Translations under genes and position numbers: made by a program | The notes under the pieces: generated by a model | Databases searched by the model: none | What the model saw: only the letters and a program-made list of their open reading frames with translations | Told to the model about the DNA's origin: nothing | Shown: one piece after another, positions 27,926-35,657 of the stretch | Layout: the number at the start of each line of letters is the position of its first letter | Position numbering within the stretch: the first letter of the stretch is position 1 | NCBI RefSeq assembly: GCF_049331405.1 | Contig: NZ_CP186274.1 | Coordinates: 7,440,001-7,504,000, forward strand | DNA length: 64,000 nt | From: PoT sp049331405 | GTDB lineage: Bacteria; Planctomycetota; Planctomycetia; Isosphaerales; Isosphaeraceae | Reading direction: 5' to 3'

Positions 27926-28846
27926 ATGGCGATCGAAGACCACCTGCTGACCGAGGCGAGGAATCCCCTCTCCGATACGCTCGACCGCATGAGCGCGTCG
28001 GAGATCGTCGCGCTCATGAATGACGAAGATGCCAAGGTCGTCGTCGCGGTCCGTGCCGAGGCCGCGGCAATCGCCCAGGCCATCGATTGGACCGCCGATC
28101 GATTCCGCCGCGGCGGCCGCCTGATCTACACCGGCGCGGGGACGTCGGGCAGGCTCGGTGTCCTGGATGCATCGGAATGTCCTCCCACCTTCAGCACGTC
28201 GCCCGACATGGTCATCGGCGTGATTGCGGGCGGCCAGACGGCCCTGACGCGTGCGATTGAAGGGGCCGAGGACAACTCCGCGCAAGGGGCCGAGGATCTG
28301 CGAGTCCTGAACCTGAAGGCGGACGATCTGGTGGTCGGCATCGCCACGTCGGGTCGGACTCCGTATGTGCTCGGTGCCGTCGAGTACGCCCGCAGCCTGG
28401 GATGTGCCACCGTCGGCATCGCCTGCAATCGGCCGAGCCTCCTTGGCGCCGTGGTGGACCTGGAGATTGCGATCCAGGTCGGGCCCGAAGTCCTCGCAGG
28501 CTCCACCAGGCTCAAGGCGGGTACTGCCACCAAGCTCGTCCTGAACATGATCACGACGGGAGCGATGGTCCGGATCGGCAAGACGCTCGGCAATCGGATG
28601 GTCGACCTGCGCCCGACGAATGAGAAGCTCCGACTCCGAACGCGCCGAATGCTCCGCGAGTTGGCGGGCCTCGATGATGACGCGGCGGTTCAACTCCTCG
28701 CCCGATGCGACGGTCAACTCAAGGTCGCACTCGTCGCGGCCCTTGCTGGGGTCAAGCCCGATGAGGCGAAACGACGCATGGAGACATATGGTGGCCAGGT
28801 TGGCGCGGCGGTCCGGGGTGAGTCCGCGTCGGAGGAAGAGGCGTGA
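27926..28846 (+). CDS. murQ: N-acetylmuramic acid 6-phosphate etherase
   Basis: 306 residues with a SIS fold. It splits the lactyl ether of MurNAc-6-phosphate to give GlcNAc-6-phosphate and D-lactate. Family motifs are nearly canonical: YTGAGTSGRLGVLDASECPP then TF, VIAGGQTALTRAIEGAED and ATSGRTPYVLGA, including the catalytic Glu of DASE. The downstream kinase gene overlaps it by four bases (GTGA). Together with the NamZ fusion and kinase it defines a MurNAc salvage route, and the enzyme should be cytoplasmic. Confidence 0.95.
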   Translation: MAIEDHLLTEARNPLSDTLDRMSASEIVALMNDEDAKVVVAVRAEAAAIAQAIDWTADRFRRGGRLIYTGAGTSGRLGVLDASECPPTFSTSPDMVIGVIAGGQTALTRAIEGAEDNSAQGAEDLRVLNLKADDLVVGIATSGRTPYVLGAVEYARSLGCATVGIACNRPSLLGAVVDLEIAIQVGPEVLAGSTRLKAGTATKLVLNMITTGAMVRIGKTLGNRMVDLRPTNEKLRLRTRRMLRELAGLDDDAAVQLLARCDGQLKVALVAALAGVKPDEAKRRMETYGGQVGAAVRGESASEEEA

Positions 28847-29775
28847 AGACTCCCATGCTGCTCGGCATCGATGGGGGTGGGACGAGCACCGTCGCACTCC
28901 TCGCCGACCTCGACGGGACCGTGCTCGCGTCGGGACGATCGGGCCCTTCCAACTGCCGGGCGATCGGGATGAAGCCCGCCCTGGAGGCCCTGGATCAAGC
29001 GATCGCCCTGGCCTTCGCCAAGCTTGACGAACCAGTTCGGAGCCTGGAATGTGCCTGCCTCGGATTGGCCGGATTCGGCCGCCCGGAGGAGCAGGCGACC
29101 CTTCGCGAATGGGCCGATCAAAGAGGGCTGACGAGGAAGCTGTTGACGATCACCGACGGCGATCTCGTCGTCGCCGCGGGGACGAGCGAGGGCTGGGGCG
29201 TCGGCGTGATCGCGGGGACCGGCTCGATCGCAGTCGGCCGCAATCGCGAGGGGCAATCGTCGCGGTCGGGTGGCTGGGGCCCGCTCCTCGGCGACGAAGG
29301 GAGCGCCTATCGGGTCGTCCTGGATGCCTTACGACGCATCGCTCGACGAGCCGATGGACGCGAAAGGACCGGGAGTCAGCCCGATATCCTGACCAGGCAC
29401 TTTTTCGAAGCTCTTGACCTCTCCGAAGCGAGCGGCCTCGTCCCCGCGGTCTACGGTCCCGGCGTGGACCGCACCATCATCGCGGGATGGGCCCCGATCG
29501 TTCTCGCGGCCGCGGCCGAGGATCTTAGCGTTGCCGCAGACCTGCTCGACCCGGCGGGTCGCGATCTCGGTGACATGGTGATGGCCGTGGCCCGGTCGTT
29601 GGGTATCGTCGAGGGCAAACTTCCTCTCGCCCTCGCGGGTGGTTTCCTGCTCTCGGCTCGTCAGGTCGAGTCCAGTCTCGTCGAGCACCTACGAAACCAC
29701 GCCTACGAGCCCGAACCCGTTCGAGTCACCGAACCCGCCGAGGGGGCCGTGATCCTGGCTCGTCGTGCGCTCTGA
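28843..29775 (+). CDS. BadF/NagK-family amino-sugar kinase, probably for MurNAc or GlcNAc
   Basis: 310 residues of the ASKHA kinase fold. The phosphate-1 motif GIDGGGTST, phosphate-2 GTGSIAVGRN, SGGWGPLLGDEGSAY and a late adenosine motif ALAGGFLLS match the BadF/BadG and N-acetylglucosamine kinase family. GTG 28843 overlaps the murQ stop, so translation is coupled. MurQ needs MurNAc-6-phosphate, so this enzyme is probably the MurNAc kinase (MurK-like), perhaps also acting on GlcNAc. ATG 28855 is an alternative start. Confidence 0.88.
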   Translation: MKTPMLLGIDGGGTSTVALLADLDGTVLASGRSGPSNCRAIGMKPALEALDQAIALAFAKLDEPVRSLECACLGLAGFGRPEEQATLREWADQRGLTRKLLTITDGDLVVAAGTSEGWGVGVIAGTGSIAVGRNREGQSSRSGGWGPLLGDEGSAYRVVLDALRRIARRADGRERTGSQPDILTRHFFEALDLSEASGLVPAVYGPGVDRTIIAGWAPIVLAAAAEDLSVAADLLDPAGRDLGDMVMAVARSLGIVEGKLPLALAGGFLLSARQVESSLVEHLRNHAYEPEPVRVTEPAEGAVILARRAL

Positions 29776-29784
29776 AGACGGGCT

Positions 29785-29828
29785 GCGGATCCTCGCTCTC
29801 CCGCAAAAGCAGGCGAATGAGGATCCGC
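29785..29828 (+). terminator. Possible terminator after the salvage operon
   Basis: A 10-bp inverted repeat (GCGGATCCTC with GAGGATCCGC) with a 24-base loop lies just after the kinase stop and before the convergent metallophosphoesterase. The loop is long and no T-tract follows, so it may be a weak or bidirectional terminator. Confidence 0.35.
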
Positions 29829-29847
29829 TCGCAAACGACTCAGCCCA

Positions 29848-31053
29848 TCAGGATGTCAGGACCGAGTCGGTCGACTCCTGGAGCCGGACGCGGGGCATGG
29901 CGTCGGCCTGGGTCGGGTTCGGTCCGACGGCTCGAAGGACGAACCGGCCGATTTCGGGGACGCAGCCGATGCGGATCGGGTGCTTGGCCGCGATCCCCTG
30001 CCCTACGTGCAGCAAGGTCGAGCCGGTGCGGAAGAAGCCGCGGTCGAAATGCCGCGAGTACATGCTGGGCATGAACACGGGGCCGACGAACGGCAATCGA
30101 ATCTGGCCGCCGTGGTTGTGGCCTGAGAGCATCAGGTCGATGCCACCCTTCACCGCTCGATAGAAGAAGTCGGGCGAGTGGCTCAGCAGGAGCTTGAAGT
30201 CGGCATTGGGTGCCTCGGAGAGGTCGAGCCTCGGCCCCCAGGGGTACGAGGTCCCGCCGATACCGAGCGTCTTGCCGGCGATCTCCAACTCGGTCCAGCG
30301 GCCCTCCAGGTCGGTGAAGCCGGCTTTTTCGAGCTCGATGCTGACCCGGCGATGATCCTGGTCGTAGTCGTGGTTGCCGAGGATCGAATACGTCCCGAGC
30401 TTCCCTTCGACGGTAGACATCAAGGGGACGATCCAGTCGATCACCGCGTCGTCGTCGATGAGGTCGCCGGTGAAGAGGAGGAGGTCCGACTCCCACTTCT
30501 TCGCCTCTTCGCAGATCAGCTCGAAGAAGCGGCGATCGTAGCAGGGGGCGAAGTGGAGGTCGGTGAGTTGGAGGATGCTGAGCCCGTCCCACTCCCTCGG
30601 GAGCGACGGCAGGAGGATCTCCCACTCCCGCTTGCAGACCCGGAGCGACTCATTGCCCGGGATGCGGAGGATCCAGGCATGCTTCCCTTCGCCGATGAGG
30701 TTGTCCTTGCCATGCTGTTCGGCGAAGTTGACTTCCTCGACCCGCTCGCTGATATCGAGCGGAAGACGCCTAGAAAAGCGCAAAAGGGAGGTCGCCGGGA
30801 TACCTATCAGCGCGACGCACAGGCAGACGACTGCATAGACACGCGGCAGGACATGCCAGGACGTCCAGACGTGCTGAGTGGTGGCGTAGACGAACCCGAG
30901 GCTGCCGAGCACGAGGACGGCGAGCGCCCCGATTTTCACGTAGGACATGCGTTCGTCCGACATCCCGAGGGCGTGGACGACGTTCACGAACACGACCATC
31001 ACGCCGAGGTGCCCGACGAGGATGAAGGCGAGCCAGAGCCAATCAAGAGCCAT
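29848..31053 (-). CDS. Membrane-anchored calcineurin-like metallophosphoesterase
   Basis: 401 residues. Three N-terminal spans lie at about residues 5-28, 38-58 and 68-90. The phosphoesterase domain carries the full dinuclear metal set: LTDLHF, GDLIDDD, GNHDYD, LLLSHSPDF and SGHNHGGQ. This resembles YkuE/LpxH-like phosphodiesterases with membrane domains. The start overlaps the end of the GAF/receiver gene by 11 bases and has GAGG ten bases upstream inside that gene. Regulation by, or co-function with, that signalling protein is inferred; the substrate is unknown (lipid or nucleotide). Confidence 0.9.
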   Translation of the reverse strand: MALDWLWLAFILVGHLGVMVVFVNVVHALGMSDERMSYVKIGALAVLVLGSLGFVYATTQHVWTSWHVLPRVYAVVCLCVALIGIPATSLLRFSRRLPLDISERVEEVNFAEQHGKDNLIGEGKHAWILRIPGNESLRVCKREWEILLPSLPREWDGLSILQLTDLHFAPCYDRRFFELICEEAKKWESDLLLFTGDLIDDDAVIDWIVPLMSTVEGKLGTYSILGNHDYDQDHRRVSIELEKAGFTDLEGRWTELEIAGKTLGIGGTSYPWGPRLDLSEAPNADFKLLLSHSPDFFYRAVKGGIDLMLSGHNHGGQIRLPFVGPVFMPSMYSRHFDRGFFRTGSTLLHVGQGIAAKHPIRIGCVPEIGRFVLRAVGPNPTQADAMPRVRLQESTDSVLTS

Positions 31054-32923
31054 GAGCTTGGACCTCGGTCGTGGCCCGACTCTCCGCGTCCTGACCTTCC
31101 TGATCGGCGTTGCTTACCTGGGCCGTTGCAATGGTTGAGGTAGCGGAAGCGGCCGATGCCGCGTCTCCCGTCGGCCGGAGCGCCTGCTCCACGGCCTCCA
31201 TCAAGCGGTCGGCCCGGAAGGGCTTATAAAGCACGGTCTGAAGTCCCTCTTGGCGAGCCTTGACGATGGAGTGGGACGAATCCCACCCGAATCCGGTCAT
31301 GAGGATGATGGGAACACCCGGCTGCACCTCCCGTAGCTTGCAGAAGGTGGCGTAACCGTCGAGGTCAGGAAGGCGAATGTCGACGAGCGCTGCGGAGTAT
31401 GGGGTTTGCCGGGCCAGGGCGATCGCCTCGTGGGCGTCGCGAGCCGTCTCCACGGTGGCCCCTTCTCCACCGAGCAAATGGTGGGCCGAACGGCGGATCG
31501 CCTCGTCGGCGTCGACCACGAGCAGACGGGTCCCCGCCAGCCTGGGCGCTGGCCTGGGCGTACTACGCTTGGGCTCGGGGGCGATGGTCGAGCCGACCTT
31601 CTGAATCAGGCTGCGGATCTCGCGGGCCCGGATGAGGAGGTGGCGGAGGCGGGCGATGATGTCGTCGTCGTGCCCCGCATAGCGATCAAGGACGGTTGTG
31701 GCATCGCTGAGGATGTCGTCGAGCGGCAGGGCCAGCTCGCGGCTGATCGCCTCGACCGAGGCCGTCGCGGCGCTGAATTTCTCGGCCTGGAGGAGCTCCA
31801 GCGTGTTCAGGGCCGAGGCCACATTGCGGGCGTAGATCTCGAGGAACTGGCGATCGCGTTCGTCGAACGCATAGGCGTGGGCGTTCTCGACGTTCAGTGT
31901 GCCGATGACCGTGCCGTGATATGTCAGGGGCACGGTGAGGGAGCTGCGGGCGCCGGCGGCCCCTTCGAGGTAGAGGGGATCCTGCGCGGTGTCCCGGCAG
32001 AGATAGCTCTGGCCGGTTGCCGCAACGTAGCCGGTGACGCCGTTGTTTTCCTTGCGTGCGTAGAGTTCGCGATTCGCGGCGACGAAGGTCATCCCCTCGG
32101 TCAAGAGCGGGATGAGCCGCCCGGTCGGGCGATCGAGGAGTCGGATCTCGATGAAGTCGAGCCCGAGCAGATCCTTCATGTGCCGCGTGATATTGTACTT
32201 GAGGAGGTCCGTCCGCTCTTCGACCCCCATCTCCGAAAGCTCTTCCGGCGTAAGGTCGGCCAGTTCGTCCCCCGCCTTATGAATGGCGTTCACCTTGAGC
32301 TGCTGCTGCGTCTCGTCGGTGATGTCGCGCGTCAGGGCGATGAGCTGGCTGAGGTTACCGCCGTGTTCGAAAACGGGCGTCACAGTCACGCGGAGGTAGC
32401 GGTTGGCCCCGATCCGGAGGACGGTGCTCGAGGGGAGCCGGGAGGCCACCGCATTGGTGAATGGGCAGGTCTCGCTACCGATGACCTCTGGGTTGCCCAG
32501 GGCCCGGTAGAACTTGCTGCCGACGGTCGTCACACTCGGGTCGGCCAGCGCGAGGAATTCGGGATTGGCCCAGGTGACGGCGAGGTCGGGATCGACCACG
32601 GCGACGCCGTCGGAGATGGCCTCGAGGACCTCGTCGGCCTGGATCAGAACCCCTGCTCGATGCACGGCGGCGAGCTGGCCCGTGTCGACGTAGACCCCCT
32701 CGAACGTCTTTTCGCGGAGCATGGCGAGGGCACGGCCCACCGACCGCACGGTCACGATCTCGTAGTCTTCCCCGAGGTGCGTGCGAGTGAGGAACGCCGG
32801 TTGGCCATCGCGTTCGATGACGAGAAGTCGAGGCTTATCAGCCAAACCTGTTGCCCCCGCGTCGCCCTGGTTCCCCGGCCGTCGCCCCTGGACTTCAGCG
32901 AAGCCCGGTTCCAATTTTACCAT
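31043..32923 (-). CDS. PAS-GAF-receiver signalling protein with degenerate histidine-kinase core
   Basis: 626 residues. Order: a receiver-like N-terminal segment (30-90), PAS (97-205), GAF (about 225-380), a dimerisation-helix-like segment (385-445) and a C-terminal receiver (465-585) with phospho-acceptor D515 in ALVDIRLPD and the conserved K567 (LYKPF). The helix segment reads EAISRELALPLDDIL, aligning with the H-box ISHELRTPL of histidine kinases, but the His is Arg395 and no ATPase domain follows. It therefore cannot autophosphorylate and would work as a sensor/response regulator. ATG 32923 is chosen over an in-frame start at 32950. Confidence 0.85.
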   Translation of the reverse strand: MVKLEPGFAEVQGRRPGNQGDAGATGLADKPRLLVIERDGQPAFLTRTHLGEDYEIVTVRSVGRALAMLREKTFEGVYVDTGQLAAVHRAGVLIQADEVLEAISDGVAVVDPDLAVTWANPEFLALADPSVTTVGSKFYRALGNPEVIGSETCPFTNAVASRLPSSTVLRIGANRYLRVTVTPVFEHGGNLSQLIALTRDITDETQQQLKVNAIHKAGDELADLTPEELSEMGVEERTDLLKYNITRHMKDLLGLDFIEIRLLDRPTGRLIPLLTEGMTFVAANRELYARKENNGVTGYVAATGQSYLCRDTAQDPLYLEGAAGARSSLTVPLTYHGTVIGTLNVENAHAYAFDERDRQFLEIYARNVASALNTLELLQAEKFSAATASVEAISRELALPLDDILSDATTVLDRYAGHDDDIIARLRHLLIRAREIRSLIQKVGSTIAPEPKRSTPRPAPRLAGTRLLVVDADEAIRRSAHHLLGGEGATVETARDAHEAIALARQTPYSAALVDIRLPDLDGYATFCKLREVQPGVPIILMTGFGWDSSHSIVKARQEGLQTVLYKPFRADRLMEAVEQALRPTGDAASAASATSTIATAQVSNADQEGQDAESRATTEVQAHGS

Positions 32924-33553
32924 CGTACTCACACCCCCAACCCACGGCAAGCCGGCCCGCCTTAGGCGCCTGGAAATCGGCGCGATATACCCTCAAAATC
33001 CTCGATTTGTTCAAACATTATTGGAGACTGAACGAGGCGCCGGGGTTGTCGAGTTCCTGGGGATCGAAGAAGAGCCACACACCAACAGCCCTCGTTATTA
33101 CCTCTGATACAACACTGAAGCGACTATTCATCCAAATTTCACGAGGAACGCGGGCTCTGCCCTGACTGGGAAATCATTCTCTCGGGCTGCTACGTTTGAG
33201 GGCCGCTGATTTAGATCCGAGATGGTTTCGCTTTCGTTGTGTCGAGGCGCGAGAGCATACCTAACCTCTATTTGGGTTAGTGGGCGAATCAATTCCAGGA
33301 ATTAAAAAATGAATTAACATTATAAAATCGATAACTATTTGTAAAAAGAATTGTCAATGTATAAATGTTTTATGTTGCGGGATCGGCGCTACGGGGGTTC
33401 GTAATTGACGGGTTCCCGATCATCTGAAATTCGAGACCTGGTGATCCGGTGGTGGAGCGAGAGAATGACACATTCGTGCGACCTTGTTTATGCTCCTCGA
33501 TCCTGCCCGAAGACTCGCTTGAACGCGGACGCGAACCTCCGGCTGGCGGTTGC
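32924..33553. other. Gene-free region with AT-rich island
   Basis: About 630 bases before the isochorismatase promoter with no convincing gene. Base composition shifts sharply: 33301-33374 has only about 12 G/C in 74 bases. Upstream of it a short inverted repeat, CTAACC (33261-33266) and GGTTAG (33275-33280), could be an operator. No origin elements, tRNA or transposon ends were recognised. Confidence 0.6.
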
Positions 33554-33583
33554 TTGACAACCGCTCAGCCGCCTACATAGCAT
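33554..33583 (+). promoter_or_regulatory. Probable sigma-70-like promoter of the isochorismatase gene
   Basis: A perfect TTGACA -35 box (33554-33559) and TAGCAT as -10 (33578-33583) with an 18-base spacer, about 38 bases before the ATG at 33621. The -10 matches four of six consensus positions. Confidence 0.45.
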
Positions 33584-33620
33584 CGGCACCTGATTCCCCC
33601 TCTCCTGGCGGAGTTCCCCG

Positions 33621-34193
33621 ATGTCTCAATCGCTACGCTTGACGGCCAGCCATGGCGGACTCCTCGTCGTCGACATCCAGGAGAAGTTGATTCGCCAAAT
33701 CCACGACCGCGACCTGGTGATCGCGAATGCGATCCGGCTCACGCAGGCGGCGAAGGCCCTCGAGTTGCCGCACTGGGCGACGGAGCAATATCCGAAAGGG
33801 CTCGGGCCGACGATCCCGTCGCTCGCCGAACTCGTTCCCGATCGCGTGGCGAAGATGACCTTCCACGCATGCGCGGGCGGCATATTGGATCAACTCCGGG
33901 AGAAGCGGATCCACCACGTGACGCTGACCGGCATCGAGGCCCACGTGTGCATCGCACAGACGGCCCTGGAACTTCTCGACCAGGGCTATCGGGTGCAGAT
34001 CCCCGCCGATGCGGTCGGGTCGCGGTCGAAGTTCGATGCCGAGGTCGCCCTGCGGCGGCTCGAACGTGCGGGCGCGGTCGTGTCGACGACCGAGGCGATC
34101 CTGTTCGAGTGGACGGAGACGGCCGACCGGCCCCAGTTCAAGGCGATCAGTGACCTGATCAAGTCGTTCGTCGCTCCACAACGCGTCGATTGA
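33621..34193 (+). CDS. Isochorismatase-family cysteine hydrolase
   Basis: 190 residues. The catalytic triad of the family is visible: D18 (LLVVDIQEK), K78 (RVAKMTF) and nucleophile C110 (GIEAHVCIAQT), with the cis-peptide region before the Cys. Members hydrolyse isochorismate, nicotinamide and related amides; the short single-domain form resembles YcaC-like hydrolases, and the substrate cannot be read. A GGCGGAG ribosome site precedes ATG 33621. It lies 13 bases before the aminotransferase gene, so the two are probably one operon. Confidence 0.88.
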   Translation: MSQSLRLTASHGGLLVVDIQEKLIRQIHDRDLVIANAIRLTQAAKALELPHWATEQYPKGLGPTIPSLAELVPDRVAKMTFHACAGGILDQLREKRIHHVTLTGIEAHVCIAQTALELLDQGYRVQIPADAVGSRSKFDAEVALRRLERAGAVVSTTEAILFEWTETADRPQFKAISDLIKSFVAPQRVD

Positions 34194-34206
34194 TAAACGT
34201 ACGCTC

Positions 34207-35445
34207 GTGAATGAGGTGATCCCCGTGCTCTCGATCCCACCCCCGGCGATTCCGACCCCGCTCAACCCTTCCCCGAGGCTGCTGCTGGGCCCAGGGCCGA
34301 GCGAGGTCCACCCCCGAGTCCTCGCCGCGCTGGGGATGCCGCTGCTCGGCCACCTCGACCCGGAATTCGTCGCGCTCATGGATGAGACGCAGCAACTCCT
34401 GCGCTACGCCTTCCAGACGAAGAACCGCCTGACGATCGCGGTCTCCGGCACGGGTTCGGCGGGCATGGAGGCCGTTGTCGTCAACCTCATCGAGCCAGGC
34501 GATAAGATGCTCGTCTGCGTCAACGGCGTCTTCGGGACGCGCATGGTCGACGTCGCCAAGCGTGCAGGGGCCGAAGTCACGGCCATCGAGCGCCCCTATG
34601 GCGAGGTCTTCGACCCCGAGGAGGTTAAGGCGGCGATACAGCGTGTGAATCCCAAGGTGGTCGGGATCGTCCACGCCGAGACGTCCACCGGCGCCTGGCA
34701 GCCTGTCGAGGAGATCGCCAAGATCGCCCATGAGGCCGGGGCCTTGATCGCCATCGACACGGTGACGGCCCTCGGCGGAATCCCCGTCGAGATCGATAGC
34801 TGGGAGATCGACGCGGTTTACTCGGGTACGCAGAAGTGCCTGAGCTGCCCGCCGGGCCTGGCCCCCGTCTCCTTCAGCGCCCGGGCGGCCGAGGTCATCA
34901 ACGCGAGGAAGACGAAAGTCCAGAGCTGGTACCTGGACCTGACCATGATCCAGCAATACTGGGGCAGCGACCGCGTCTATCACCATACCGCGCCCATCAG
35001 CATGAACTATGCATTGCGCGAGGCGCTGGCCCTCGTGGTCGAGGAAGGGCTCGAGGCTCGATTCGCGAGGCATGCCCTCAACGCCAAGGCCCTCAAGGCC
35101 GGCCTCGCTGCGATGGGCGTCGGCATCGTGACCGCCGAGGGGCACCAACTCCCGCAGCTCACCTGCGCCAGGATCCCCGACGGGATCGACGACCTGACCG
35201 TCCGGAAGCGACTGCTCAAGGAGTGGGGGATCGAGATCGGCGGCGGTCTCGGATCGCTCAAGGGGAAAGCCTGGCGGATCGGACTGATGGGCTACGGCTC
35301 GCGGCAGTCGAACGTCACGCTGTTGCTCGCGGCCCTCGAAACGTGCCTCCGGGATCTCGGGCACTCCCTCGAGCCGGGAGCAGCCCTCGCCGCCGCCTCC
35401 GACGTCTACTCCCAAAGCCAGAAGCCCGTCGCGGCCGGGGCCTGA
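34207..35445 (+). CDS. Class V aminotransferase, alanine/serine-glyoxylate type
   Basis: 412 residues. PLP-dependent transaminase with the Schiff-base Lys at 210 in YSGTQKCLSCPPG, the PLP-phosphate region SGTGSAGMEA and the Asp of AIDTVTALGG. The N-terminal LLLGPGPSEVHPRVL is typical of alanine:glyoxylate and serine:glyoxylate/pyruvate aminotransferases. The start could be GTG 34207 or GTG 34225; the latter has GAGGTGA upstream. A hairpin terminator follows the gene. It probably works in glyoxylate or serine metabolism; the pairing with an isochorismatase-like hydrolase is unexplained. Confidence 0.9.
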   Translation: MNEVIPVLSIPPPAIPTPLNPSPRLLLGPGPSEVHPRVLAALGMPLLGHLDPEFVALMDETQQLLRYAFQTKNRLTIAVSGTGSAGMEAVVVNLIEPGDKMLVCVNGVFGTRMVDVAKRAGAEVTAIERPYGEVFDPEEVKAAIQRVNPKVVGIVHAETSTGAWQPVEEIAKIAHEAGALIAIDTVTALGGIPVEIDSWEIDAVYSGTQKCLSCPPGLAPVSFSARAAEVINARKTKVQSWYLDLTMIQQYWGSDRVYHHTAPISMNYALREALALVVEEGLEARFARHALNAKALKAGLAAMGVGIVTAEGHQLPQLTCARIPDGIDDLTVRKRLLKEWGIEIGGGLGSLKGKAWRIGLMGYGSRQSNVTLLLAALETCLRDLGHSLEPGAALAAASDVYSQSQKPVAAGA

Positions 35446-35469
35446 TCCGGTCTGAAGTCGGATGAACGC

Positions 35470-35500
35470 AGGGCGTCGAGTCGACCTGGCTCGACGCCCT
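35470..35500 (+). terminator. Terminator after the aminotransferase gene
   Basis: An 11-bp-class stem (GGGCGTCGAG with CTCGACGCCC), a 9-base loop and TTTG immediately after, 25 bases past the stop. Confidence 0.7.
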
Positions 35501-35657
35501 TTGCTCTGCGCACTGCATCCCGAGGCGGGAGCCTTTCGATTCGAGGATCCGAATCCGTTCGGCTTACCGGCTTGCAGGGCCTGCGAAGGTTCGGTTAAAA
35601 TCGCCCCATGACGTTCGTCCGAGTCTGATCTCGTCTACGGAACGATGGGGTGCTGTC

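Noticed and set aside
31406..32965. 519-residue plus-strand open frame
   Set aside because: Mirror of the GAF/PAS/receiver gene on the other strand; no motifs of its own.
33261..33280. CTAACC/GGTTAG repeat as a transposon or integration end
   Set aside because: Only six bases match and no transposase, integrase or second copy is nearby; kept as a possible operator only.
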